Below the pieces are notes generated by a model that was not told the DNA's origin, ran no database searches, and saw only the letters and a list, made by a program, of their open reading frames with translations. A stretch of DNA of 64,000 bases from FEN-987 sp964598845 (lineage in GTDB: Archaea > Thermoproteota > Bathyarchaeia > 40CM-2-53-6): positions 1-64,000 of the forward strand of contig CAZRDM010000002.1 of the NCBI GenBank assembly GCA_964598845.1. Reading direction: 5' to 3'. The position numbers and the translations under genes are program-made. This document shows positions 1-7,207 of this stretch, piece by piece; within the stretch, counting starts at the first letter, position 1; each line of letters starts with the position of its first letter.

Positions 1-96
1 TGGTGGGCCGGACCGGATTTGAACCGGCGACCTTTGCCGTGTAAGGGCAACGTTATGGCCAGGGCGTCTTCCTCTAACCAGCTGAACTACCGGCCC
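1..96 (-). tRNA. trnV: tRNA-Val(UAC) with a non-canonical intron beside the D stem
   Basis: Read on the minus strand, the acceptor strands GGGCCGG and CCGGCCC, discriminator A, encoded CCA, T loop TTCAAAT and an anticodon stem-loop (TTGCC, loop CTTACAC, GGCAA) give anticodon UAC. Between the D loop and the anticodon stem there are about 19 extra bases. Removing 54-72 restores a D stem GTTC/GAAC, base 26 = G and a 74-base body, the expected size. The anticodon loop itself is uninterrupted, so this is an intron outside the usual 37/38 site. The exact splice points are ambiguous by a few bases, and a clean bulge-helix-bulge could not be settled by eye. The gene ends at the window edge with its CCA. 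Confidence 0.85.
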
Positions 97-261
97 ATCT
101 CGCGACACGGCTAGAGCGACCGCCCTAATCTATCTTATTGATGATTTTGGTTGCGCGCTTGCCAAGTACTTGGGACCCAAAGTTGAACGCAAGATAGACG
201 TTCATGAGACCGGTAGTTGATTGGGCTTATGGTCTCCTAGCACAATCGATGAAGGGAACCG

Positions 262-268
262 TTTTATA
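262..268 (+). promoter_or_regulatory. TATA box of the aminotransferase gene
   Basis: TTTTATA lies about 38 bases before the ATG at 304, so transcription should start near 290 with a very short leader. The rest of 97-303 shows no other gene. Confidence 0.5.
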
Positions 269-303
269 CGATTGGTCGTAGACTCGGGCGAGGCGGGCCA
301 ACC

Positions 304-1227
304 ATGGTCGTTAAGGAACCCGTAGTCTACGTCGACGGAGAGTGGCTTCCCAAATCACGTGCCTCAGTTTCGGTATTCGATCACGGCCTGCTTTATGGAG
401 ATGGAGTCTTCGAAGGCATTCGAGTCTATGATGGAGTAATATTCCAATTCAAAGAACACCTTGACCGCCTATACAGCTCAGCGAAATCGATCAAACTCCA
501 AATCCCACTCTCACCAGAGGACATGACAAAGGTGGTGGTTAAGACGCTCAAACGAAACGGTTTGAAGGACGCTTACATTCGCCTAGTTGTGACGAGAGGC
601 GTTGGCGACCTAGGTGTCGATCCCAGAAAATGCAGAAAATCTTCAGTAATAATTATCACGGAACATGTTGACCCATCATTCTTAGTTGTGGCAAGACAGA
701 AGGGAATTTCTGCTATCATATCCTCAGTCCGACGCGATACGGTTGACGCTACCTCGCATGAAATCAAATCCCTGAACTACCTAAACAGCGTCTTAGCGAA
801 GCTCGAAGCTGTCGATGCCGGTGCAGATGATGCGCTTATGCTCGATAGAACTGGATTCGTCTCCGAGGCCACCACAACAAACCTCTTCATAGTCAAGGAT
901 GGAGATATATTCACTCCACCCTCAAGCGCTGGCATATTGCCGGGTGTAACGAGAAAGCGGATCATCAAACTGGCTCGTGAACTCGGCTATGGCATGTATG
1001 AGAGAGCATTGACCCCCTACGACGTCACGAATTCAGACGAGGCTTTCCTGACTGGAACTCTCTCAGAGATCATGCCCTTGGTGAGGGTGAGAGGCATCGA
1101 TATTGGAGACGGGAAGGTTGGACCCATAACGCGACGAATCATGGAAGCTTTCGTGAAAATACGTTCAGACCCACGAGAGGGACTACCGGTCTATCAAGAA
1201 GCTGGGAGAATAGTAAGCCGCAAATAA
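304..1227 (+). CDS. ilvE: Branched-chain amino acid aminotransferase (class IV PLP)
   Basis: The 307-residue protein matches the fold-type IV PLP aminotransferases. It would transfer the amino group between glutamate and the branched-chain 2-oxo acids, the last step of Ile/Leu/Val synthesis, in the cytosol. Visible marks are the N-terminal FDHGLLYGDGVFEGIR block (25-40), the PLP lysine in HEIKSLNYLN (Lys155), the phosphate-binding SEATTTNLF segment near 187 and GILPGVTR further on. Length is normal for IlvE. The ATG at 304 follows a TATA box by about 38 bases. D-amino acid transaminase and aminodeoxychorismate lyase share the fold, but the GIRVY and GVTRKRI context favours IlvE. It stands alone, without other ilv or leu genes. 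Confidence 0.9.
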   Translation: MVVKEPVVYVDGEWLPKSRASVSVFDHGLLYGDGVFEGIRVYDGVIFQFKEHLDRLYSSAKSIKLQIPLSPEDMTKVVVKTLKRNGLKDAYIRLVVTRGVGDLGVDPRKCRKSSVIIITEHVDPSFLVVARQKGISAIISSVRRDTVDATSHEIKSLNYLNSVLAKLEAVDAGADDALMLDRTGFVSEATTTNLFIVKDGDIFTPPSSAGILPGVTRKRIIKLARELGYGMYERALTPYDVTNSDEAFLTGTLSEIMPLVRVRGIDIGDGKVGPITRRIMEAFVKIRSDPREGLPVYQEAGRIVSRK

Positions 1228-1372
1228 CCTGTGATTGAGTCCTCCATCAGAGCCTTGACCACCAACGCTTGCATGAATTGAATGCGCCTCAGTTCAGCGA
1301 CTAGTTTTTCACAGCGACTGGAATCCGTACTGAAATACGTACTTATCGAAGACATGACGGTTCCACCAAAAA

Positions 1373-1379
1373 TTTATAT
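1373..1379 (+). promoter_or_regulatory. TATA box of htpX
   Basis: An A/T-rich box TTTATAT sits inside AAATTTATATTC. A start site about 25 bases downstream would fall at the far end of the adjoining palindrome (1385-1401). Confidence 0.5.
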
Positions 1380-1384
1380 TCGAA

Positions 1385-1401
1385 TGTTACCTGCGGTAAC
1401 A
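1385..1401. promoter_or_regulatory. Palindromic operator candidate upstream of htpX
   Basis: TGTTACC-TGC-GGTAACA is a perfect 7-bp inverted repeat with a 3-base spacer. It begins six bases after the TATA box and covers the expected transcription start, a position that suits a repressor. The core GTTACC-N3-GGTAAC recurs at the same place in front of the thermosome gene (46333-46347). A ribosome-binding site AAAGGAG follows at 1404-1410. Confidence 0.6.
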
Positions 1402-1420
1402 AGAAAGGAGAGCTAGTAGG

Positions 1421-2302
1421 ATGGTTTGGACATTCATTAAGACGACGCTCCTAATCGGCATCCTCACGGGTATTCTATTCGTCATAGCGTACTTCTTGGG
1501 GCTCGACCCAATCACTGCTCTTGGATTCGCTGCTTTCATGAATCTGGTAATCTACTGGTTCAGCGATAGGCTCGTCCTGCGAATGGGTGGAGCTCGCTTG
1601 GTTACCGAGGAGGAAGCACCACGAGTTTACGCCGCTCTCAGAAGGCTCACCGCAGCTTCGGGAACGAAGATGCCAAAAGTTGCACTAGCCGATAGTCCAG
1701 TTCCAAACGCTTTCGCGACAGGCCGCAGCCCGAACAACGCAACTGTCGCCGTCCATACGGCCCTTCTGAGTATGTTGAACGATGAGGAGTTGGAGGGGGT
1801 GCTGGCGCATGAGTTGTCACACGTCAGAAACTGGGACACATTGACATCAACGATTGCAGCGACGGTGGCTGGCGCTATCAGCTACTTGGCCCAATGGGGA
1901 TGGTTCCTTGGTGGGGCATACGGTTATGGCGGTAGCTATGGGGACCGTGATCGACAAGGAAACATGATCGGCGCTCTTCTGATGATGGTTCTGGCCCCGT
2001 TAGCGGCGATGCTCGTACAACTCGCGGTATCCCGTACGAGAGAATACTCCGCTGACGAGAGCGGCGCAAAACTGTCTGGGAAGCCCCTAGCACTGGCTAG
2101 TGGTCTACAGAAACTTGAGATGTGGGCTAGGCGCAGACCGACAGAGACTAACCCAGCGCTCGCGTCGCTGTACATAGTGAATCCGTTGCGTGCCTCCTTC
2201 CTGACGGAACTGTTCTCAACGCATCCGGCCATCGAGAAGAGGATCGCTCGGCTTGAGCGTTTAGCAGCCAGCATGGGCTATGGCTCGCTTTATACCCGCT
2301 AG
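1421..2302 (+). CDS. htpX: Membrane zinc metalloprotease HtpX (M48)
   Basis: This 293-residue protein is an M48 peptidase that degrades misfolded membrane proteins. Two hydrophobic segments lie at about 8-27 and 29-47. The zinc site HELSH is at 130-134, and the third ligand is the Glu in TREYSADE (Glu208). Another hydrophobic pair occupies about 142-165 and 183-204. Length fits the family. An AAAGGAG ribosome site lies about 10 bases before the ATG. The palindrome in its promoter, shared with the thermosome gene, suggests heat or folding-stress control. The next gene converges on it with a 19-bp spacer. Confidence 0.93.
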   Translation: MVWTFIKTTLLIGILTGILFVIAYFLGLDPITALGFAAFMNLVIYWFSDRLVLRMGGARLVTEEEAPRVYAALRRLTAASGTKMPKVALADSPVPNAFATGRSPNNATVAVHTALLSMLNDEELEGVLAHELSHVRNWDTLTSTIAATVAGAISYLAQWGWFLGGAYGYGGSYGDRDRQGNMIGALLMMVLAPLAAMLVQLAVSRTREYSADESGAKLSGKPLALASGLQKLEMWARRRPTETNPALASLYIVNPLRASFLTELFSTHPAIEKRIARLERLAASMGYGSLYTR

Positions 2303-2321
2303 ACGAACAGCGATTTCTATC

Positions 2322-3278
2322 CTATTTCAGCCGCGACTGACTGACCGCCAGCCAAAAGGCACCCAGCGCCGGCTCGATTCTCGGCTGAGTAATCTCTGCA
2401 AGTGGATATTCCCTCCTAATACGCTTCTTGAACGAGTTCAGAAGATATTTGCCCGATTTGAAAGTGCCACCGAAGATGGCGACCTTTACCTGCCGACCTC
2501 CCATATTCAGCTTAGATGCCACGCAACAGGCAAGCTCAGCCAAAGAAATTCCAGCATCGTTCAGTATCTGCTTACAAGCCCCGTCAGGAAGAGCATCTGA
2601 AACAAGCAATGCGAGCCTTCCGACCTCCTCGACCGTTAGACCGTCAGAGTAAATCTTGTTGAGCGCATCCCCAAGTTCCCTCACTCTAAATCTGTGCTTG
2701 AAGATCGAAACGAGCTTGGTTGGTGAACTGCGCCCATCGATTGCTCGGAATGCGGCTCTCAGGCCTTTCCTTCCGATGTCGTAGGCACTACCTTCATCGT
2801 CGACTAGGTAGCCCCATCCTCCAGCACGAAAATATGCGCCCTCCTCGTTCATACCCGCAGCCACACACCCAGTTCCAGAGATCACTATGATTCCAGGACC
2901 CCCTGGGAAAGCAGCTTCCAGAGCTGCTAGAGAATCATGAACAACCATGCTTCGCCGTGCGATCTTGGCTTCCCCGACGAATCTTTCAGCAACACGTTTG
3001 TCCCGGCTTGAGTCGACGCCTGCGAGTGCCACCGTTGCGAAGTCAAGCTTTCTTTCGCTGAGGTGAGCTTTCCTCTGAACCTGAGAGACGATACTAGTGA
3101 TGGCTTCTTGCGCTGCGGCGATTCCTATGTTGTGGAAATTCGACGGACCAATTGTTCCCTTCGCGATTATCTTGCCCGATGAGTCACCGAGGATACCAAC
3201 AGTCTTGCTGGCTCCTCCATCTATCCCGATAACGTAGCGCTCAGGCACCGCCAAGTCACGACATGGCATAGGGAGCAC
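2322..3278 (-). CDS. BadF/BadG-family ATPase, N-acetylglucosamine kinase-like
   Basis: The 318-residue protein belongs to the ASKHA sugar-kinase/ATPase superfamily. The phosphate-1 motif GIDGGASKT lies at about 18-26, and a second glycine-rich phosphate loop, VISGTGCVAAG, near 135. These features fit eukaryote-like N-acetylglucosamine kinases and the BadF/BadG ATPase family. Probable activity is ATP-dependent phosphorylation of an amino sugar such as GlcNAc. The activator-type Cys motif that holds an Fe-S cluster in BadF dehydratase activators is not seen, which favours a kinase. It converges on htpX and diverges from the tyrosine-rich gene. Start choice is uncertain: Met1 or Met4 both precede the core. 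Confidence 0.75.
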   Translation of the reverse strand: MLPMPCRDLAVPERYVIGIDGGASKTVGILGDSSGKIIAKGTIGPSNFHNIGIAAAQEAITSIVSQVQRKAHLSERKLDFATVALAGVDSSRDKRVAERFVGEAKIARRSMVVHDSLAALEAAFPGGPGIIVISGTGCVAAGMNEEGAYFRAGGWGYLVDDEGSAYDIGRKGLRAAFRAIDGRSSPTKLVSIFKHRFRVRELGDALNKIYSDGLTVEEVGRLALLVSDALPDGACKQILNDAGISLAELACCVASKLNMGGRQVKVAIFGGTFKSGKYLLNSFKKRIRREYPLAEITQPRIEPALGAFWLAVSQSRLK

Positions 3279-3370
3279 GCTAATATAACCGCAGAATCCA
3301 CGGCCTGAGAACTGCTTACCTTAATGTTGTGCCTCCACGAGATGTTCGGAAAGGACCCGAAAAGCAGTGT

Positions 3371-3392
3371 GATACATTTTGGAAAATGTGTC
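3371..3392. promoter_or_regulatory. 22-bp palindrome in the divergent promoter region
   Basis: The core ACATTTT-GG-AAAATGT (3374-3389) is perfect, and the repeat extends to 22 bp with one mismatch. It lies about 20 bases upstream of the TATA box of the secreted-protein gene and between the two divergent starts. It could bind a dimeric regulator of either gene. Confidence 0.45.
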
Positions 3393-3408
3393 GAATTCTC
3401 GCTCATGC

Positions 3409-3415
3409 TTATATG
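3409..3415 (+). promoter_or_regulatory. TATA box of the tyrosine-rich protein gene
   Basis: TTATATG lies 32-38 bases before the ATG at 3447. This supports that start over an upstream in-frame start at 3324. Confidence 0.5.
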
Positions 3416-3446
3416 GAAAGGCACTATTTCCTCCCTTCGATGTAAA

Positions 3447-4289
3447 ATGAAGACCCAAACAAAGTTGGTTGCTCTTTGCCTAGCTGTTGTTGTATCGTTG
3501 TCTCTTGGGCAATCTGTGCTTGCTTCACAGGTCTCAAGCAGCGTGACTCTGTCCTATCTTAAGGTTCAACTCACATACCCTCAGGAAGTTCTTCCCGGTG
3601 ATTCTCTCACCGTAAATGTACAGGCCACCGCCAAGGAATATCTCCGCCTCGTTAGCCTGTCAGTCCAAATCTACTACGGAGACAGCGGCGATCTGCACCT
3701 GTTGACAAGTGCGACAATTGCGAAGGACATGTACATGTCTACGCGAGATCGAATTAACAAGGATATTCAGATCACAGTGCCTCTTGATGCTCCAAGAACT
3801 TCACTGATTGCGCTCGTCTCGGAGAACGTCAGAAGCCGTTACTACGACTACTCGTATTATTACTATCCGTATTACTATTATCCGTACTTCTACAACTACT
3901 CTTATCCATACTATTACGCGGTTTACCCCTCCTACACGTATGCTTCGACTACGGACGACACTGTCACTGCGCTTTCCTACATCAAGGCGACAACACCAGA
4001 GTACGTAGCGCTTCAAACAGAGTATCAGACCCTGCAGCAGAAATTGACGCAAGCTCAGTCTGATAACCAGAAACTCCAGCAAGACCTACAAGCGAAGCAG
4101 GTCACAATTAATCAGATGAATTCAGCAGTTTCAGACCTGAACCAGCTACTGGCTGCCGCCCAGAGCAATATTCAATTGCTGCAAATGATTGCCGTCGTGC
4201 TCACCGGGATAATCGTCTTCCTTACCGCCTTCCTCTGGAGAGAGAAGACCAAGCATTCTACTGAAGCCACCGACAAAGAGAAATCATGA
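3447..4289 (+). CDS. Secreted, membrane-anchored protein with a tyrosine-rich tract
   Basis: I do not recognise this 280-residue protein as a named family. A signal peptide (1-26, cleavage after SVLA) precedes a beta-rich domain of about 100 residues whose PQEVLPGDSLTVNVQ segment resembles an Ig-like or adhesion fold. Residues 132-165 contain 21 tyrosines in 34 positions, interspersed with Pro, Ser and Asn. A Gln-rich coiled coil (about 186-245), a transmembrane helix (246-263) and a short charged tail follow. So most of the chain is outside the cell and tethered at the C-terminus. The ATG at 3447 is chosen because a TATA box lies about 35 bases upstream. The gene ends a few bases before the assembly gap. 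Confidence 0.65.
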   Translation: MKTQTKLVALCLAVVVSLSLGQSVLASQVSSSVTLSYLKVQLTYPQEVLPGDSLTVNVQATAKEYLRLVSLSVQIYYGDSGDLHLLTSATIAKDMYMSTRDRINKDIQITVPLDAPRTSLIALVSENVRSRYYDYSYYYYPYYYYPYFYNYSYPYYYAVYPSYTYASTTDDTVTALSYIKATTPEYVALQTEYQTLQQKLTQAQSDNQKLQQDLQAKQVTINQMNSAVSDLNQLLAAAQSNIQLLQMIAVVLTGIIVFLTAFLWREKTKHSTEATDKEKS

Positions 4290-4292
4290 GCA

Positions 4293-4392
4293 NNNNNNNN
4301 NNNNNNNNNNNNNNNNNNNNNNNNNNNNNNNNNNNNNNNNNNNNNNNNNNNNNNNNNNNNNNNNNNNNNNNNNNNNNNNNNNNNNNNNNNNN
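4293..4392. other. Assembly gap of exactly 100 N
   Basis: A run of exactly 100 undetermined bases is the conventional placeholder for a scaffold join of unknown length. Genes on its two sides may not be true neighbours. Confidence 0.98.
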
Positions 4393-4961
4393 GCTACGGC
4401 TCATACCGGAGAACTCGATGCTTTGACACGTAGCGGCAACGCGATCAATCGAAAGCGCGTTCGATCGGTCTCGTTGCAGAGATTCTCAAGGATGAGGTTT
4501 TCTTTCCTCAATAGAACCTCATGGGCTGACAAGTTCTTCTTGTTGGGTTGATCGATATTCGGAGCATCGATGCCAATCCCCTCACATGTTTGAATTGTAG
4601 ATACTCAGCCCTGTTCGCGCTAAGGCCTAGATGACTTGTGAAGAAGTGGGAACGGGTTGAGAGTTCGTGTGTGAGAACAACCATTCTCAAGGCATTCAGT
4701 CCCAAATGTCATCCCTAGGATCTCGAGCAATGCTCAAGGAAAGCTGATGGATGGCTGTGAGCAGACTCTCTATGTCAGATCGATGTGAGCTCTGCGGCAA
4801 CACGAGCAATTTGTGCGTATGTCGTCCTGAACGCGGCCATGTCTGTCCCAGAGACTGAGGAGAAACTAGCTGCCCTGTTTACGGACCTTGACTAAGAAGC
4901 CAGTCAGTCTAGCCCTAAAGGAAAAATGCTAGCACAGCCCATCAATTGCCGACGACTATGA
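4393..4961. other. Degenerate region after the gap, no convincing gene
   Basis: All frames carry stops. The one item worth noting is a short open frame at 4751-4858 (below). The stop codon at 4959-4961 closes the frame upstream of the molybdopterin-oxidoreductase fragment, so that gene's N-terminal part has been lost or lies across the gap. Confidence 0.4.
4751..4858 (+). CDS. Possible small cysteine-rich (zinc-binding) protein
   Basis: A 35-codon frame from ATG 4751 (or 28 from ATG 4772) encodes CELCGNTSNLCVC followed by HVC, four cysteines plus one more and a His in a pattern that could bind zinc. No promoter or ribosome site is obvious, and the surroundings are degenerate, so it may be a leftover of a larger zinc-finger protein. 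Confidence 0.25.
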   Translation: MAVSRLSMSDRCELCGNTSNLCVCRPERGHVCPRD

Positions 4962-5471
4962 CCGATTGCAGAGATACTGAACACTCCACCGAGCCTGACT
5001 TTCGAGGAACTTCAGAGGTTACCTCAAATCAAGCTGACCCGGAATTTTCATTGTGTTACGAGTTGGTCAATCAAAGATGTTGTGTGGGAAGGGGTCGCCT
5101 TCCGCGAGATAGCGAAACTAACGGGCGTGAAAGCCGAAGCTACATGGGTAATGTTTCATTGCGCAGACGGCTACGCAGTACCAGTGCCACTCGAGGATGC
5201 GTTGGTTGAGGATTCACTTATCGCCTTCAAGATGAGTGGGAAACCGATTCCTATTCAGCAGGGTTTTCCAGCTCGACCATTCATCCCACACTTGTATGGT
5301 TGGAAGAGTGCCAAATGGCTGACTGGAATCAAGTTCATGGCCGATTACAGGGACGGCTATTGGGAAACATATCGTTACCATGAGAGAGGCGCCGTGCCGG
5401 ATGAGGAACGTTTCAAAGGCCAAGGAGGAAAGCACGTCCGCAGGCGAGGCCTCGGCACACCTCCAATATGA
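4962..5471 (+). pseudogene. N-terminally truncated molybdopterin-dependent oxidoreductase (YedY/sulfite oxidase fold)
   Basis: From 4962 the frame encodes LTFEELQRLP, then FHCVTSWSIKDVVWEGV, then HCADGY, LYGWKSAKW and YWETYRYH. These are the hallmarks of the oxidoreductase molybdopterin-binding domain, including the Cys (in FHCVTSW) that ligates molybdenum. About 30-40 N-terminal residues normally present are missing, because a TGA at 4959-4961 precedes the domain and no ATG, GTG or TTG start lies before a GTG at 5082, which is inside the domain. Either the gene is a truncated remnant or an undetected frameshift separates it from its start. Intact relatives oxidise sulfite or reduce protein methionine sulfoxide, usually with a membrane partner. 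No such partner is adjacent. Confidence 0.65.
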
Positions 5472-5565
5472 AAGACCTAGAAAGGCGGATGTTTAGAACG
5501 AACTTCGAATGATTTTTCTTCAACTTACATCTGCATGGTTGAGCCCATTTCAAGGAGCTCAACAG

Positions 5566-6042
5566 ATGACACATTCACTGATAGCTGAACTGAAGCGAGC
5601 TGTGTTCGGTTGGTTCTACCCCGTTAGATACAATCTGGAGAGATGGGCTTATGCCCTTCAGCGAATATCCGGTATAGCGGTTACAGCTTATTTTCTGGCG
5701 CACATTGTAGAGACTGGAAACGTTGTCGGTGGTTTGGATGTATGGAGCGTGCCATCGGCCGACTTGGCGCGCGATGTCTGGGCGGCAACCTTTCGATTCC
5801 TAGACAACCCTCTCTTCGATATGGGCCTTGTCGTTATCGGCTTCATGCTCGTCTATCACACCATAAATGGGATCAGGTTAACCCTCACCGAATTCGGATT
5901 CCTCCAAGGAAAACCAGCCCGACCAGACTTCCCGTACGAACCGAAATCATTTACTAAGGCCCAACGGGCCTTGTTTTGGTTGAGTGTACTCTTCGCTGCT
6001 GCGACCGCCGTATACACCCTGAATGTTTTCTTTGGTGCCTGA
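5566..6042 (+). CDS. sdhC: Succinate dehydrogenase membrane subunit C (cytochrome b)
   Basis: This 158-residue protein with three hydrophobic helices fits the SdhC/FrdC membrane anchor that carries electrons from the succinate dehydrogenase catalytic heads to quinone. The first helix follows LERWAYALQRISG, and the third region holds YHTINGIRLTLTEF, the typical His/Asn/Gly/Arg heme-quinone signature. The ATG at 5566 is preferred over one at 5509 because AAGGAG lies eight bases upstream. sdhD follows after only three bases, so the two are co-transcribed. Catalytic subunits A and B are not in the window. They may lie beyond the assembly gap or elsewhere. Confidence 0.82.
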   Translation: MTHSLIAELKRAVFGWFYPVRYNLERWAYALQRISGIAVTAYFLAHIVETGNVVGGLDVWSVPSADLARDVWAATFRFLDNPLFDMGLVVIGFMLVYHTINGIRLTLTEFGFLQGKPARPDFPYEPKSFTKAQRALFWLSVLFAAATAVYTLNVFFGA

Positions 6043-6045
6043 GAA

Positions 6046-6402
6046 ATGAAGGAATCAACGAAAATGCTTCTTCACTACATTACTGGCCTCGGAATAGTGA
6101 TCGCCGGCGGAGTGCACCTTTTCACAGTCTTCCTTACTGGGCCCTACGTTGAAAACCTCGCCTTTAACGGGGGATCGTATTCTGTCATCGCTGTTTACCG
6201 AAACCTATTACTCGCGGCAACATTGGAGCTGCTGCTCGTCTTCGTCGACTACCATGCGCTTAACGGGATACGAGTCATCCTGATAGAGTTCCATCAAGGG
6301 CCCAAGTGGGAGAGGGGAGTGTCGTGGATCTTGGCGGTCACAGGAATCCTGCTTTTCGCTTACGGAACAAGAACAATCCTCATTGCAAACGCAATTGCAT
6401 GA
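6046..6402 (+). CDS. sdhD: Succinate dehydrogenase membrane subunit D
   Basis: The 118-residue protein has three predicted membrane helices and the motif YHALNGIRVILIEF near 82-95, nearly the same His/Asn-Gly-Ile-Arg signature as in SdhC just upstream. An early His in LHYITGLG and another in GVHLF could help hold heme. The pair would form the quinone-reactive membrane anchor of complex II. The ATG overlaps the end of sdhC closely (three-base spacing), implying coupled translation. The gene is followed directly by the broken endonuclease III, not by sdhA or sdhB. Confidence 0.8.
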   Translation: MKESTKMLLHYITGLGIVIAGGVHLFTVFLTGPYVENLAFNGGSYSVIAVYRNLLLAATLELLLVFVDYHALNGIRVILIEFHQGPKWERGVSWILAVTGILLFAYGTRTILIANAIA

Positions 6403-6484
6403 AGACGCAACAGAATTGGAAACAACAGCAGTACTTCAGTCAGAGAAAACCCGCGGATACAGCTCATCCTCTGAAGGAAGCTAA

Positions 6485-7113
6485 CTATCCGCGCCCAAGA
6501 CTTCGTCGCTTGCCGTGGCCAGCGAGTCAAATGATCCATTCAGTGTTCTGGTCGTTACAATGCTCTCGCAAAGCTGCACGGATATTGCGCCCCTCCGAGC
6601 ATACAGGCAACTGGAGGAAGGAATTGGCGTGAATATGCAAAGTCTCAGCAAGGCTCGAGTTCAGGACATATCAAAAGCAATCCGGGTTGCAGGCCTGTAC
6701 CGACAAAAAGCAAAGGCGCTTCGGCTTCTAGCCGAGTTGCTGACCGAGCTATATTCTGGCGACTTTCGAAGACTTCTCCAAGGATCTATGGAGGAGGTGC
6801 GACGCAGACTTCAGGAATTGCCAAAGGTTGGACCGAAAACAGCTGATGTCCTCCTCAGCGTTTGGGATGCCCCACGATCTCCGTTGATACGCACATTGAT
6901 CGCGTGTTGAAGCGACTAGGGTTTGCCCCTGCTGGAGCCAAGTATGAGGAGGTTAGGTCAAGATTGATGGCACTGTCCCAGGCAGAAGATTACAGATCTG
7001 TACCATTGCTCCTGATGGGTCACGGACGGCGTCTCTGCAAGGCTCGAAAACCGTTGCGTGGTTTTTGTCCAGTCGAAGAGCTCTGCCCCTATCCGAAAAA
7101 GACCAAGTCATGA
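6485..7113 (+). pseudogene. nth: Endonuclease III (base-excision repair), frame-broken
   Basis: Two overlapping frames together make one endonuclease III. The first (from GTG 6515) gives NDPFSVLVVTMLSQS and the helix-hairpin-helix LPKVGPKTADVLLS with the catalytic Lys. The second (from about 6865) gives PTISVDTHIDRVLKRLG with the catalytic Asp. The break falls in a C run (GATGCCCCACG, near 6873). One extra C would restore DAPTISVD, so it may be a sequencing error. Near the C-terminus the family's C-X6-C-X2-C-X5-C cluster reads C-KARKPL-R-GF-C-PVEEL-C: the second Fe-S cysteine is an Arg. The N-terminus may also be shifted, since LKEANYP in another frame precedes 6500. The enzyme would cut oxidised pyrimidines. 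Confidence 0.75.
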
Positions 7114-7207
7114 AGTCTAGCAGTAGTTTCTTCAGTAGGCAGAGATCTTGCATAAGGAAATGATCCCTCGAGGACGCTTCCTTACGGACCGGTTGGATCT
7201 GCGAGCT

